Part shown: piece by piece, positions 8,239-16,796 of the stretch
Numbering within the stretch: the first letter of the stretch is position 1
Layout: each line of letters begins with the position of its first letter
Assembly (NCBI RefSeq): GCF_900182985.1
Contig: NZ_FXUY01000001.1
Coordinates: 744,001-808,000, forward strand
Length of the DNA stretch: 64,000 nt
Source of the DNA: Pseudomonas helmanticensis
GTDB taxonomy: Bacteria > Pseudomonadota > Gammaproteobacteria > Pseudomonadales > Pseudomonadaceae
Direction: 5' to 3'
Position numbers and translations under genes: made by a program
The notes under the pieces: generated by a model
The model's database searches: none
What the model was told of the DNA's origin: nothing
Seen by the model: only the letters and a program-made list of their open reading frames with translations

Positions 8239-9783
8239 TCAAAGCGCCTCGCCGTTATCCAGCCTGTCCAGCAGACGCTGCCCGCGTTGCCACAGTGCCT
8301 GCTGCTTTTCTTGCGGCATGCGATCAAGGTTTTTGTACATCATGCCCATGCGCTGATTGCCACGCAGGAGATCACCGTGGCGCATCAGAAAATGCCAGTA
8401 CAAGGCATTGAAAGGGCAAGCGTTGTCAGCCGTGGTTTCGCGCACCGCGTAAACACAGTCGCGACAATAGTCGGACATCCGGTTGATGTACTGGCCGCTG
8501 GCGCAGTAAGGCTTGGAACCGAGGTAACCGCCATCGGCGTGCATGACCATGCCGAGGGTGTTGGGCAGCTCGACCCAATCGAAAGCGTCCATATAAATGG
8601 CCAGATACCACTCACAGATCTGGCTCGGCGCAATACCGGCGAGCAGGGCGAAATTGCCGGTCACCATCAGCCGCTGGATGTGATGGGCGTAGGCGTGTTT
8701 CAAACTTTGGCCGATGGCTTGGCGCATGCAGTTCATCTGCGTTGCGCCGGTCCAGTAGAACTCAGGCAGACGCCGCGTGTTTGCGAACGCATTGCCCTCG
8801 GCGTACTCAGGCATTTTCAGCCAGTAAACGCCACGGACATATTCACGCCAGCCGATCAGTTGACGGATGAAGCCTTCGGCCGCATTCAATGCAATGCTGC
8901 CGGACCAATAGGCCGCCTCGACATCACTGCACAGCTGACGCAGGTCGAGTAAACCGATGTTCAGCGCGGCGCTGATGCGTGCATGGAACAGGAAGGGTTC
9001 ATCGCTGGCCATGGCGTCCTGATAATCGCCGAAGCCCGCCAGGCCATAGTCGAGAAAGTACGCCCACAATGCCTGGGCGTCGGCGTGGGTCACCGGATAG
9101 TTGAAATCATCCAGACTGCCGTAGTGACTGGCGAAGCGTTCTTTGACCAGTGCGAGCACGTCGAGGGTGATTGCATCGTTGGCAAAACCAACCGGGTAGG
9201 GCGCCTTTACGTGTTTAGGCAAGGTTTTGCGATTGTCTTCATCGAAGTTCCACGCACCGCCGACCGGCGTGCCGTCACCGTTGAGCAACAGGCGACTTTT
9301 GCGGCGCATCTCGCGATAGAAGAACTCCATGCGCAACTGCTTTTTGCCAGCAGCCCACGCGCGGAATTCGTCGCGACCGCACAGGAAACGGTTGTCGGCA
9401 TGCCAGTGGATCGGCAAGCCACACTCCTTGAGCGACTGCTCCAGACGCCAGTCGCCGCACTCGGTGACGTGCAACGCGTGCGCCTGTAGCAACGCCTGCC
9501 AACGCCTTAACTCGCCGGGCACCGAACCGCTGTTCTGCGGGTCGTCGAGGGCGACGTAATGCACTCGCATGCCCTTTTTTCTCAGCGCCTGAGCGAAGTG
9601 CCGCATGGCGCTGAAGATCAGGGCGATCTTTTGCGGATGATGGGCAACGTGGCTGGCTTCCTCCATGACCTCGACCAGCAGCACACTGTCGTGCGCGCAA
9701 TCCAGATCTGCCAATGAAGCCAGATCAAAAGACAACTGGTCACCCAGGACCAGGCACAGCCGATTGGTTTTGTTCATTTGCAC
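8239..9783 (-). CDS. Cryptochrome/photolyase family protein, Fe-S bacterial class (PhrB-like)
   Basis: A 514-aa protein of the iron-sulfur bacterial cryptochrome/(6-4) photolyase class. The N-terminus (LCLVLGDQLSFD) is the Rossmann-like antenna domain. GGAWNFDEDNRKTLP is characteristic of the group. The C-terminal region has Cys residues spaced as PYCASGQYINRMSDYCRDC and later NACPFN, matching the four [4Fe-4S] ligands. Members repair (6-4) photoproducts using FAD, an Fe-S cluster and a lumazine antenna. The start may instead be the Met two codons later (9777). It is transcribed towards the PAS kinase. Confidence 0.9.
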   Translation of the reverse strand: MQMNKTNRLCLVLGDQLSFDLASLADLDCAHDSVLLVEVMEEASHVAHHPQKIALIFSAMRHFAQALRKKGMRVHYVALDDPQNSGSVPGELRRWQALLQAHALHVTECGDWRLEQSLKECGLPIHWHADNRFLCGRDEFRAWAAGKKQLRMEFFYREMRRKSRLLLNGDGTPVGGAWNFDEDNRKTLPKHVKAPYPVGFANDAITLDVLALVKERFASHYGSLDDFNYPVTHADAQALWAYFLDYGLAGFGDYQDAMASDEPFLFHARISAALNIGLLDLRQLCSDVEAAYWSGSIALNAAEGFIRQLIGWREYVRGVYWLKMPEYAEGNAFANTRRLPEFYWTGATQMNCMRQAIGQSLKHAYAHHIQRLMVTGNFALLAGIAPSQICEWYLAIYMDAFDWVELPNTLGMVMHADGGYLGSKPYCASGQYINRMSDYCRDCVYAVRETTADNACPFNALYWHFLMRHGDLLRGNQRMGMMYKNLDRMPQEKQQALWQRGQRLLDRLDNGEAL

Positions 9784-9968
9784 GGATTCAGCGTAATAAG
9801 CGGCAGCAGGCTACCGGTGGACAATTGAGCGTTAAGTCCAGATAGTTGTACAGATTGTAGTTTGTGTATAGGTTTTTTGTGTGCGCTTGATCGAAAGCCA
9901 GCGCATGGGCCAATCGCGCTCCTGATGTTTCAGAAGCGCTTCGCGGTTGCTGGAATGATGTTTAACGG

Positions 9969-11093
9969 TTAGCCACGATAAACCGGGTAATCGACATAGC
10001 CGTTGGCGTCACCGCCATACACCGTAGCCGGATTCAACGCATTCAGCGGCCAGTCATTGGCGATACGTGCGGGCAGGTCGGGGTTGGCCATGAACGGGCG
10101 GCCGAACGCGACAAAGTCGGCCAATCCGCAATCGAGCAATTGCGCGCCGGATTCGGCGGTGTAGCGTCCGGCATAAATAATCGCACCGCTGAAGGTATCG
10201 CGCACGGCCTGACGAAACGTGTGCGGCATCGCCGGCGCGTTGTCCCAATCGGCTTCGGCGATGGACAGATAAGCAATGCCGACATCCTCAAGCACTTTGA
10301 TCGCTTCGATGTAAGTGGTGTGCGGATCTTCCTCGACCATGCCCAGGTAAGTCCGTGCTTCATCGGTGGTGGTGAACAGTGGCGCAAAGCGCACGCCGAC
10401 TTTTTCCTTGCCGATGCATTCGGCGACGCCCGCCACCACTTCACGCAGAAAACGCAGGCGATTGTGCAACGAGCCGCCGTATTGATCGTCGCGCAGGTTG
10501 CTGTGGGCAGAGATGAACTGGTTGACCAGATAACCATTGGCGCAGTGCAGTTCGATACCGTCGAAGCCCGCTTCCATGGCATTGCGTGCAGCCTGGATGT
10601 AGAGCTGGACCAGTTCTTCGACTTCAACGGTGCCCAGCGCGCGAGGAGCGGACGGGGCAACCAGTTCACCTGCGCCGGGTTCGGTTTCGATGAACACGCT
10701 GACCCGATCGGTGGCTACGGCGGAGGCGGATACGGGCGCTGCGCCGTCGGGTTGCAAGGCGGTATGCGAGACCCGACCGACGTGCCACAGCTGGGCGAAA
10801 ATCACGCCGTCGACGGCATGCACGGCGTCAGTGACTTTGCGCCAGCCAGCGATTTGTTCAGCGGTATGAATGCCCGGCGTCCAGGCGTAACCCTGGCCGC
10901 GAGGTTCGATCTGTGTGCCTTCGGTGACCAACAGGCCGGCGCCGGCACGTTGCTGGTAATACTCGGCCATCAGTTCGTTGGCGATGTTGCCCGGTTGTGT
11001 ACTGCGCTGACGGGTGAGGGGCGGCAGGACGATGCGGTTTTTCAGGGTGTGATGACCGAGTGTGGCGGGTTTGAAGAAACTACTGTGATTCAT
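9969..11093 (-). CDS. nemA: Alkene reductase, old yellow enzyme family (NemA/XenB-like)
   Basis: A 374-aa FMN-dependent ene-reductase. ELHCANGYLVNQF contains the His/Asn pair that binds the substrate carbonyl or nitro group; NRIVLPPLTRQRS is the FMN-binding start and QLWHVGRVSH follows. Such enzymes reduce alpha,beta-unsaturated carbonyls, N-ethylmaleimide and nitro-esters with NADPH. The gene lies 25 bp downstream of a 15-bp operator (11118-11132) that recurs before the DJ-1 gene and before the divergent TetR gene, placing it in a small electrophile regulon. nemA is used by analogy with E. coli; xenB would fit as well. Confidence 0.88.
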   Translation of the reverse strand: MNHSSFFKPATLGHHTLKNRIVLPPLTRQRSTQPGNIANELMAEYYQQRAGAGLLVTEGTQIEPRGQGYAWTPGIHTAEQIAGWRKVTDAVHAVDGVIFAQLWHVGRVSHTALQPDGAAPVSASAVATDRVSVFIETEPGAGELVAPSAPRALGTVEVEELVQLYIQAARNAMEAGFDGIELHCANGYLVNQFISAHSNLRDDQYGGSLHNRLRFLREVVAGVAECIGKEKVGVRFAPLFTTTDEARTYLGMVEEDPHTTYIEAIKVLEDVGIAYLSIAEADWDNAPAMPHTFRQAVRDTFSGAIIYAGRYTAESGAQLLDCGLADFVAFGRPFMANPDLPARIANDWPLNALNPATVYGGDANGYVDYPVYRG

Positions 11094-11117
11094 GGGTTAC
11101 CTTGTCTTTTGGCTTAT

Positions 11118-11132
11118 TAGACCAGTCGACTA
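11118..11132 (-). promoter_or_regulatory. TetR-family operator upstream of the alkene reductase
   Basis: TAGACCAGTCGACTA, a near-palindrome 25 bp before the start codon. The core TAGACCAGTCG recurs in the two other sites of this locus. It resembles the NemR-type box with TAGACC/GGTCTA arms. Binding by the regulator at 12087 is inferred. Confidence 0.75.
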
Positions 11133-11197
11133 ATAGTCGAATGTAAAAAAAACGCCGGCACCCCGTGCGCGGCGTTGGTATGAGTTGCGATGCAGTT

Positions 11198-11875
11198 TCA
11201 GCCCAACATTTTCAGCAGCTGTTCGGCGACAGCGGCGGAACTCGCCGGGTTCTGGCCAGTGACCAGTTGCCCGTCAACCACCACATGCACCTGCCAGTCA
11301 GCGACTTTCGAGTAATGCCCGCCGAGACGCTGGAACTCGTCCTCGATCAGGAACGGCACCACGTCGGTCAGGCCGACTGCAGCTTCTTCGGCGTTGGTGA
11401 AACCGGTGACCTGGCGATGCTGGATCAGCGGTTTGCCGTCAGCCGCGAGGACGTGACGGAGCACGCCGGGCGCATGGCAGACAAAACCGTGGGGCTTGTT
11501 ACTGCGGTCAAAGGCTTCGATCAAGGCGATCGAGTGCTGGTCTTCGGCCAGATCCCACAGCGGGCCGTGCCCACCTGGATAAAACACCGCATCGAAATCA
11601 TCAGCGCTGACGTTGGCTAGAAGTCCGGTGTTGGCCAGTGCCTGTTGCGCGGTCGGGTCGTTGCGAAAGCGCTCGGTCTCGGCGGTCTGGGCATCGGGCT
11701 CATCGCTTTTCGGGTCCAGCGGCGGCTGACCGCCAGCCGGGGACACCAGTGTGATCTCGGCACCAGCGTCCTTGAAGGCGTAGTAGGGAGCGGCGAATTC
11801 TTCCAGCCAGAAGCCGGTTTTCTTGCCGGTGTTGCCGAGTTGATCGTGAGAAGTCAGAACCATCAAGATTTTCAT
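11198..11875 (-). CDS. DJ-1/PfpI family protein (type 1 glutamine amidotransferase-like)
   Basis: A 225-aa protein from the ATG at 11875 (MKILMVLTSHDQLGNTGKKT); the longer frame has no support. The DJ-1/PfpI fold shows GFVCHAPGVL with the nucleophilic-elbow Cys, DAVFYPGGHGP and WLEEFAAPYYAF with the acidic partner. Homologues act as glutathione-independent glyoxalases or reactive-carbonyl protective proteins (Hsp31/YajL relatives). The shared operator 100 bp upstream (11975-11989) puts it under the same control as the ene-reductase, which fits detoxification of reactive carbonyls. The exact reaction is not established by sequence. Confidence 0.87.
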   Translation of the reverse strand: MKILMVLTSHDQLGNTGKKTGFWLEEFAAPYYAFKDAGAEITLVSPAGGQPPLDPKSDEPDAQTAETERFRNDPTAQQALANTGLLANVSADDFDAVFYPGGHGPLWDLAEDQHSIALIEAFDRSNKPHGFVCHAPGVLRHVLAADGKPLIQHRQVTGFTNAEEAAVGLTDVVPFLIEDEFQRLGGHYSKVADWQVHVVVDGQLVTGQNPASSAAVAEQLLKMLG

Positions 11876-11974
11876 AGCGCACCCTGGATTGTTCGAGTGG
11901 CGTCGCGGCACAAGGAATTTGCCCGGCGACGACACCCGGTGGAAAGGTTGTCGGGGCGCAGCATAGTTTCCAAT

Positions 11975-11989
11975 TAGACCAGTCGTCTA
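11975..11989 (-). promoter_or_regulatory. TetR-family operator upstream of the DJ-1 gene
   Basis: TAGACCAGTCGTCTA is a perfect TAGAC-N5-GTCTA palindrome. It lies in the divergent region between the DJ-1 gene and the TetR gene. Confidence 0.8.
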
Positions 11990-12050
11990 GTAATTTTTTT
12001 CGACGCAGGTTTTTCCTCGCCGGCTGTGGCAAACTCCTCATCCTCTGAAA

Positions 12051-12065
12051 TATACGACTGGTCTA
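12051..12065 (+). promoter_or_regulatory. TetR-family operator upstream of the regulator's own gene
   Basis: TATACGACTGGTCTA, the reverse complement of TAGACCAGTCGTATA, ends 21 bp before the TetR start codon. Its position would block transcription of the regulator, consistent with autorepression. Confidence 0.78.
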
Positions 12066-12086
12066 TTGTCTGGTACTTTGCGCCCC

Positions 12087-12671
12087 ATGAAACCGACTTA
12101 CGACGACACCCGCCAACACTTGCTCGACACCGGCCACCGGATGATGGCCGAGAAGGGCTTCACCAGTGTCGGCCTCAACGAAATCCTGCAAACCGCCGGC
12201 GTGCCCAAGGGCTCGTTCTATCACTACTTCAAGTCCAAAGAGCTGTATGGCCAAGCCTTGCTCGCGGATTACTTTGTCGGCTATCTCGCCGACATGGAGC
12301 GGCGCCTGACCCTGCCTGAGCTGAATGCGTATGAGCGGTTGATGGATTATTGGCAGGGCTGGCTGAACCGCTGCACCCTCGAAGGGCACGGTGATGAGTG
12401 TCTGGTAGTGAAGCTCAGTGCCGAGGTCGCCGATCTGTCCGAATCGATGCGCCTCACCTTGCGTGACGGCGCCGAGCAAGTGGTGTCGCGTATCGCTGTC
12501 TGCATCGAAGAAGGCCAGGCGCAACAGAGCTTGCCCGAGGGCGATGCCCGGCAACTGGCGGAGACGCTGTATCAATTGTGGCTGGGCGCCAGTTTGCTGA
12601 ACAAATTGCAGCGTACCGGGCAATCGCTCGACACCTCGATGGCAATGACCAAGCGACTGCTGAGCGTTTAA
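12087..12671 (+). CDS. TetR/AcrR family regulator (NemR-like electrophile sensor)
   Basis: A 194-aa TetR-family protein starting at the ATG at 12087 (MKPTYDDTRQHLLDTG); an upstream TTG in frame overlaps the operator and is less likely. The HTH reads LNEILQTAGVPKGSFYHYFKSKE (residues 28-50). The ligand domain has Cys at CTLEGHGDECLVV and in RIAVCIEEGQ, candidates for redox or electrophile sensing as in NemR. It is divergent from the DJ-1 gene, and three copies of one operator surround the locus. It probably represses nemA, the DJ-1 gene and itself until alkylated. That mechanism is inference from family and layout. Confidence 0.87.
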   Translation: MKPTYDDTRQHLLDTGHRMMAEKGFTSVGLNEILQTAGVPKGSFYHYFKSKELYGQALLADYFVGYLADMERRLTLPELNAYERLMDYWQGWLNRCTLEGHGDECLVVKLSAEVADLSESMRLTLRDGAEQVVSRIAVCIEEGQAQQSLPEGDARQLAETLYQLWLGASLLNKLQRTGQSLDTSMAMTKRLLSV

Positions 12672-12692
12672 GCCGTCGCTGACAAGTGGGTG

Positions 12693-13619
12693 TCACTGGC
12701 CTGCCGCCCACTCATCCCGATACTCCAGCAGAAAATCGACAAACGCCCGCACCCGTTGCGGCACATAGCGACCGTGCGGATACAGCAAGGTGTACGGCCG
12801 CGAGCGCCCGCCATAAGGCTGTAGCACCTCGACCAGACTGCCATCGGCCAACTCTTTTTCGACGATGAATTTGTACGTCTGAAAAACTCCCGCAGCGTGT
12901 TTCGCCAACGTCACGCCACCCAAGACATCGTCGGAACAGGAATAGCCGCCGTCCGAAATCACCTCGCGATCGCGGCCATTTTCCTCAAATAACCATGAGA
13001 TCCGTCGCCCGCTGCTGGGCAGTTCGAACTGGATGCATTCATGGTCGAGCAGATCTTCCAGTGTCTGCGGTGTTCCGGCCTTTTTCAGGTATTCGGGGGA
13101 GGCGACCACCACCAGTTTCGCGTCTTCGAGCAGGCGCGCAATCAGCGTCGAGTCCGGTTGGGCGCGAACGCGGATTGCCAGGTCGTAGCCTTCTTCGACG
13201 AAGTCGATATTGCGATTGCCCAAGTGGATATCGACGCTGACCTCAGGGTACAGCGCACGAAATTTTGGCAGCAGCGGCAAAATCCGATGGTGCCCGTAAG
13301 TGGTCGGCAGGCTGATGCGCAAGCGTCCCGACGGTGTGGTCTGCGCGCCCATCACTTGTTGTTGGGCTTCAACCAATTGCGTCAGGGCCTGACTGCACTG
13401 TTGGAAAAATATTCTGCCCGCGTCGGTCAAGCGGATGCTGCGCGTGGTGCGCGCAAACAGTCGCGAGCCCAGGCGTTTTTCCAGGCGCAGAATCGAGCGG
13501 CTGACGGCGGCCGGTGTCACCCCGGCGAGCTGAGCGGCGGCGGTAAAACTGCCCGCTTCGGCGGCGAGGCAAAACAGTTCGATACTGCCCAATTGCAAGT
13601 CTTCAAAGTGACGCTTCAT
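12693..13619 (-). CDS. LysR family transcriptional regulator
   Basis: A 308-aa LysR regulator from the ATG at 13619 (MKRHFEDLQLGSIELF); a GTG four codons earlier is possible. The winged HTH spans residues 8-65 (SFTAAAQLAGVTPAAVSRSI) and is followed by a periplasmic-binding-like effector domain (GRLRISLPTTYGHHRILPLL) of the CrgA/YhjC-like group. It lies downstream of, and in the same direction as, the SDR and tautomerase genes, so it may be the last gene of that cluster rather than divergently placed. Its ligand is unknown. Confidence 0.87.
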   Translation of the reverse strand: MKRHFEDLQLGSIELFCLAAEAGSFTAAAQLAGVTPAAVSRSILRLEKRLGSRLFARTTRSIRLTDAGRIFFQQCSQALTQLVEAQQQVMGAQTTPSGRLRISLPTTYGHHRILPLLPKFRALYPEVSVDIHLGNRNIDFVEEGYDLAIRVRAQPDSTLIARLLEDAKLVVVASPEYLKKAGTPQTLEDLLDHECIQFELPSSGRRISWLFEENGRDREVISDGGYSCSDDVLGGVTLAKHAAGVFQTYKFIVEKELADGSLVEVLQPYGGRSRPYTLLYPHGRYVPQRVRAFVDFLLEYRDEWAAGQ

Positions 13620-13707
13620 TTTGGCTGACACCGAGGATCATTCATCCTGATGTTTACCACAGGAAACGACACCGCCGGTACACACCGGCGGTGCAGTGGC
13701 GCAAAGA

Positions 13708-14418
13708 TCAGTGACCGGCGCTCTGGCCACCGTCGACGTGCAGGATCTCGCCGGTGACGAATTTCGCGCTGTCGAGGTAGAGAATCGCTTGCACGATGTC
13801 ATCGATCTCGCCCATGTGACCCAGCGGGTGCAGGTTGCCAAGCGCTGCGTGGGTGTCCTCGCCGTGCATCGGGGTTTTGATGATGCCGGGGGAGACCGCG
13901 TTGACCCGAATCCCGCGTTTTGCGTACTCGATGGCGAGCGATTTGGTCGCTGCGTTGATGCCGCCCTTGGTCAGCGAAGCCAGCACCGATGGCACGCCAT
14001 CAATCGCATGGTCGACCAGACTGGTGGTAACGCTGACCACGTGTCCGCTGCCGTGCTTCTGCATTTCAGCAATCGCCAATTGCGAGATGTGAAAGAAGCC
14101 ACTCATATTGGTCGCCACGACCAGGGCATAGTCTTCCTGGCTGTAAGCAGTGAACGGTTTGGCGAGAAAAATCCCCGCATTGTTCACCAGCGTATCGACT
14201 CGGCCAAAACGTTCGACGGCTTGACGAATCACCCGCTCGGCGGTTTGCGGGTCGGCGATGTCGCCGGGCACGCTCAGGATATCCGGATCATCCGACGGTT
14301 TGATGGAACGGGACGTCGCCACCACTTGATGACCAAGTGCGCGAAAGCCTTCGACCAGGCCAGCGCCGATGCCTTGCGAGGCGCCAGTGATCACTACAAC
14401 TTTTTTCGATGTGTTCAT
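13708..14418 (-). CDS. SDR family oxidoreductase lacking the usual catalytic Tyr
   Basis: A 236-aa short-chain dehydrogenase/reductase. The cofactor motif is TGASQGIG (residues 11-18) and NNAG is at about 88. ATSRS after the second strand suggests NADP(H). The active-site Ser lies in VTTSLVDHA, but the position of the YxxxK Tyr holds Ala (VLASLTKGG), so only the Lys remains. This is either an SDR with an altered mechanism or a non-catalytic one. The C-terminus FVTGEILHVDGGQSAGH is classical. The 24-bp gap to the tautomerase gene suggests a shared operon. Confidence 0.85.
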   Translation of the reverse strand: MNTSKKVVVITGASQGIGAGLVEGFRALGHQVVATSRSIKPSDDPDILSVPGDIADPQTAERVIRQAVERFGRVDTLVNNAGIFLAKPFTAYSQEDYALVVATNMSGFFHISQLAIAEMQKHGSGHVVSVTTSLVDHAIDGVPSVLASLTKGGINAATKSLAIEYAKRGIRVNAVSPGIIKTPMHGEDTHAALGNLHPLGHMGEIDDIVQAILYLDSAKFVTGEILHVDGGQSAGH

Positions 14419-14442
14419 GATGATTTCCTCAGGGATCCGAAA

Positions 14443-14652
14443 TTACTGGCTGGACAACTGTTTGCGGTAGTCGGTGGTGGTCATGCCCGCATAACCCCAG
14501 TTATCCGTATCGACTTCCTCGATGACGATGTGCGTGAGCTTCGGATCCTTGTTGAGCACGCGTTGCATGGTCTCGGTGATTTCCTTGATCACCTGGGCTT
14601 TCTGCTCTCGGGTCACGCCGTCGCGGGTGATGCGTACGCTGATGAAAGGCAT
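14443..14652 (-). CDS. 4-oxalocrotonate tautomerase family protein
   Basis: A 69-aa protein of the tautomerase superfamily. After Met removal Pro is the N-terminal residue (MPFISVRITRDGVTREQK), the general base in this family. Members catalyse keto-enol tautomerisation or related chemistry as hexamers. It precedes the SDR gene by 24 bp on the same strand. The substrate is not evident; the SDR neighbour suggests a small ketone or enol pathway. Confidence 0.88.
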   Translation of the reverse strand: MPFISVRITRDGVTREQKAQVIKEITETMQRVLNKDPKLTHIVIEEVDTDNWGYAGMTTTDYRKQLSSQ

Positions 14653-14779
14653 TGGGGGTTCTCTCCGCTCGCTAACCCGTCGGAATGAAAGGTTGCTGTT
14701 GGAGTGGACTTTAAGAAGTTGCGGGAGATTGATAAATGAGGGCTGAGGTACTTCATTTGTGATCTGGTGTAACTAATCG

Positions 14780-15718
14780 CTAGTGCGAAGAAACGTACTC
14801 CGAAGGTGTCGACGGCGCTGGCAGCGCATAAGTCGCCTTCATCCACTCGATCTCCGCTTGCGGTGTGCGGCCAAAAAAGCGTTTGAATTCGCGGCTGAAT
14901 TGCGAGGCGCTGGCATAGCCGACGTTGAACGCTGCGGTCGATGCGCTCATGGCCTGGCGCAGCATCAGCAATCGCGCCTGATGCAGGCGAGTCGACTTCA
15001 GGTATTGCATGGGAGAGGTGTCGGTGACGCTGCGAAAGTGCAAGTGGAAACTCGGTACGCTCATGCGCGCTTCTTCGGCCAGTTGCTCGACGTCGAGGCG
15101 CTGCTGGTAGCTGTTGTGGATCTTGCGGATCGCACGGCTGACTTTGCCGAAATGCCCCTGGCGATTCAGTGCGGCACGCAGCGAGCCGCCTTGCGCGCCC
15201 GTGAGAATCCGGTAATAGATCTCGCGTATCAGCGCCGGCCCGAGGATCTGCGCTTCGCCAGCGATGCTCATGGCCTGGAGAAAACGCAACGTCGTCGCGC
15301 GCAACGGCTCGTCCATCGGCGAAGCGTACATGCCTTTCGGTTGCGCATCGCTGGCGCCGTGCACCTCATCCACTTGCAGCATCAACTCGCTGGCCAGCTG
15401 CAAGTCGAGGTGCATGTAGATTGCGAGCATCGGCTCGGCCTCGGTGGCGTCGGTCTCCATGGTGAAGGGGATCGGCACCGACACCACCAGATAATGCTGG
15501 GCGTCATAGACGTAGGTGTCTGCGCCGAGATAACCGCGCTTGCGGCCCTGACAGAGAATGACGATGCCGGGGTCATACAGCACCGGCGTGCGGCTCAGCG
15601 GCCGATTCGAGCGCAGGAAGCGCACACCGTCGAGCGCACTGAGGTTGTAGCCCTCAACCGGAGCGAGAACCTCCATGAGCTGGACCATGTGCGCGGTGGT
15701 TGCATCGGCCTGGGTCAT
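14780..15718 (-). CDS. AraC family transcriptional regulator
   Basis: A 312-aa protein from the ATG at 15718 (MTQADATTAHMVQLMEV). An N-terminal AraC_N/cupin-like domain (VLYDPGIVILCQGRKRGYLG) precedes a C-terminal pair of HTHs (LAEEARMSVPSFHLHFRSVT, NVGYASASQFSREFKRFFGR). This resembles the YqhC-like regulators that sit beside aldehyde/alcohol reductases. It follows the SDR gene at 11 bp on the same strand, so the two are probably co-transcribed and the SDR may be its target. Confidence 0.87.
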   Translation of the reverse strand: MTQADATTAHMVQLMEVLAPVEGYNLSALDGVRFLRSNRPLSRTPVLYDPGIVILCQGRKRGYLGADTYVYDAQHYLVVSVPIPFTMETDATEAEPMLAIYMHLDLQLASELMLQVDEVHGASDAQPKGMYASPMDEPLRATTLRFLQAMSIAGEAQILGPALIREIYYRILTGAQGGSLRAALNRQGHFGKVSRAIRKIHNSYQQRLDVEQLAEEARMSVPSFHLHFRSVTDTSPMQYLKSTRLHQARLLMLRQAMSASTAAFNVGYASASQFSREFKRFFGRTPQAEIEWMKATYALPAPSTPSEYVSSH

Positions 15719-15729
15719 CGCATCCTCTC

Positions 15730-16557
15730 TCAATGATCGGTGGAGCGGGTCAACGCTTGCCACTGATCAACCTCGGCGAGTGCGCGTTGCAGCCTGTCAC
15801 GGACCAACTGCAAAGCATCGCTGCCGAGCAGAAGATGGGCTGGAGGCGTCGGGCTGGCGATGATCTGCAGCATCGCCCGCGCAGCCTTTTGCGGATCACC
15901 GAGCTGCTTGCCGCTCTTTTCTTCGCGCGCTTTGCGGAGCGGATCGAAACTGGCGTCGTAATCGGCAATGCTGCGCGCGGTGCGCTGCATCGAGCGACCG
16001 GCCCAGTCGGTACGAAACGACCCCGGCGCCACCGCGGTGACGAAGACATCAAACGGGCGCAGCTCTTTGCTGAGGGTATCGGAGATCCCTTCAAGGGCAA
16101 ATTTGCTCCCACAGTAATAGGCGATCCCGGGCATGGTGATCGTGCCGCCCATGGACGTGATGTTGAGAATATGGCCCGCACGCCGCTGGCGAAAAAACGG
16201 CAGGAAGGCCTTGATGACGGCGACTGCGCCGAAGACGTTGACGTCGAATTGCCGGCGCATCTCTTCCAGCGGAGATTCTTCGAAAATGCCTTCGTGGCCG
16301 TAGCCAGCATTGTTAACCAGCACGTCGACCGGGCCGTGAGTGGCTTCAACCTCCGCGACGACGCTGTCGATCCGCCCGAAGTCAGTGACGTCGAGCATCA
16401 CCCCGTAAGCGTTTTCCGCGGACAGTGACTGCAAGGCTTGCAGATCGGCCTGATTGCGTACAGTGCCGATGACGCGGTGGCCGGCGGCAAGCGCTTCCTT
16501 GGCCAGCGCGTGGCCGAAGCCGCTGCTGACACCGGTGATGAACAGGGTTTTCGACAT
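15730..16557 (-). CDS. SDR family oxidoreductase
   Basis: A 275-aa SDR from the ATG at 16557 (MSKTLFITGVSSGFG). The cofactor motif is TGVSSGFG, NNAG is present (VLVNNAGYGHEG), the catalytic Ser lies in NITSMGG and the YxxxK is YCGSK. GTVRN after the second strand is compatible with NADP. It is the promoter-proximal gene of a two-gene unit with the AraC regulator. The substrate is unknown. Confidence 0.88.
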   Translation of the reverse strand: MSKTLFITGVSSGFGHALAKEALAAGHRVIGTVRNQADLQALQSLSAENAYGVMLDVTDFGRIDSVVAEVEATHGPVDVLVNNAGYGHEGIFEESPLEEMRRQFDVNVFGAVAVIKAFLPFFRQRRAGHILNITSMGGTITMPGIAYYCGSKFALEGISDTLSKELRPFDVFVTAVAPGSFRTDWAGRSMQRTARSIADYDASFDPLRKAREEKSGKQLGDPQKAARAMLQIIASPTPPAHLLLGSDALQLVRDRLQRALAEVDQWQALTRSTDH

Positions 16558-16796
16558 GACGAACTCCAGGGCTTGGGTGTTCAACCATGGTAGCTAGCGA
16601 CAACGAGTCTACCTATGCCGGTTCGTCTTCGAGCATTGCCTGTTCCTATGAGCGCACGCATCGCATTCCAAATGAAAACGTATACGGAAGCTACCCGGGA
16701 TGGAAAAAACACGCAGACGATTCTCAATGAAGGGTGAATGATGGCAGTATGCCCTTTGCCGAAATCGCTAAATATCGGTTTTAAAAGGAATGGTAA

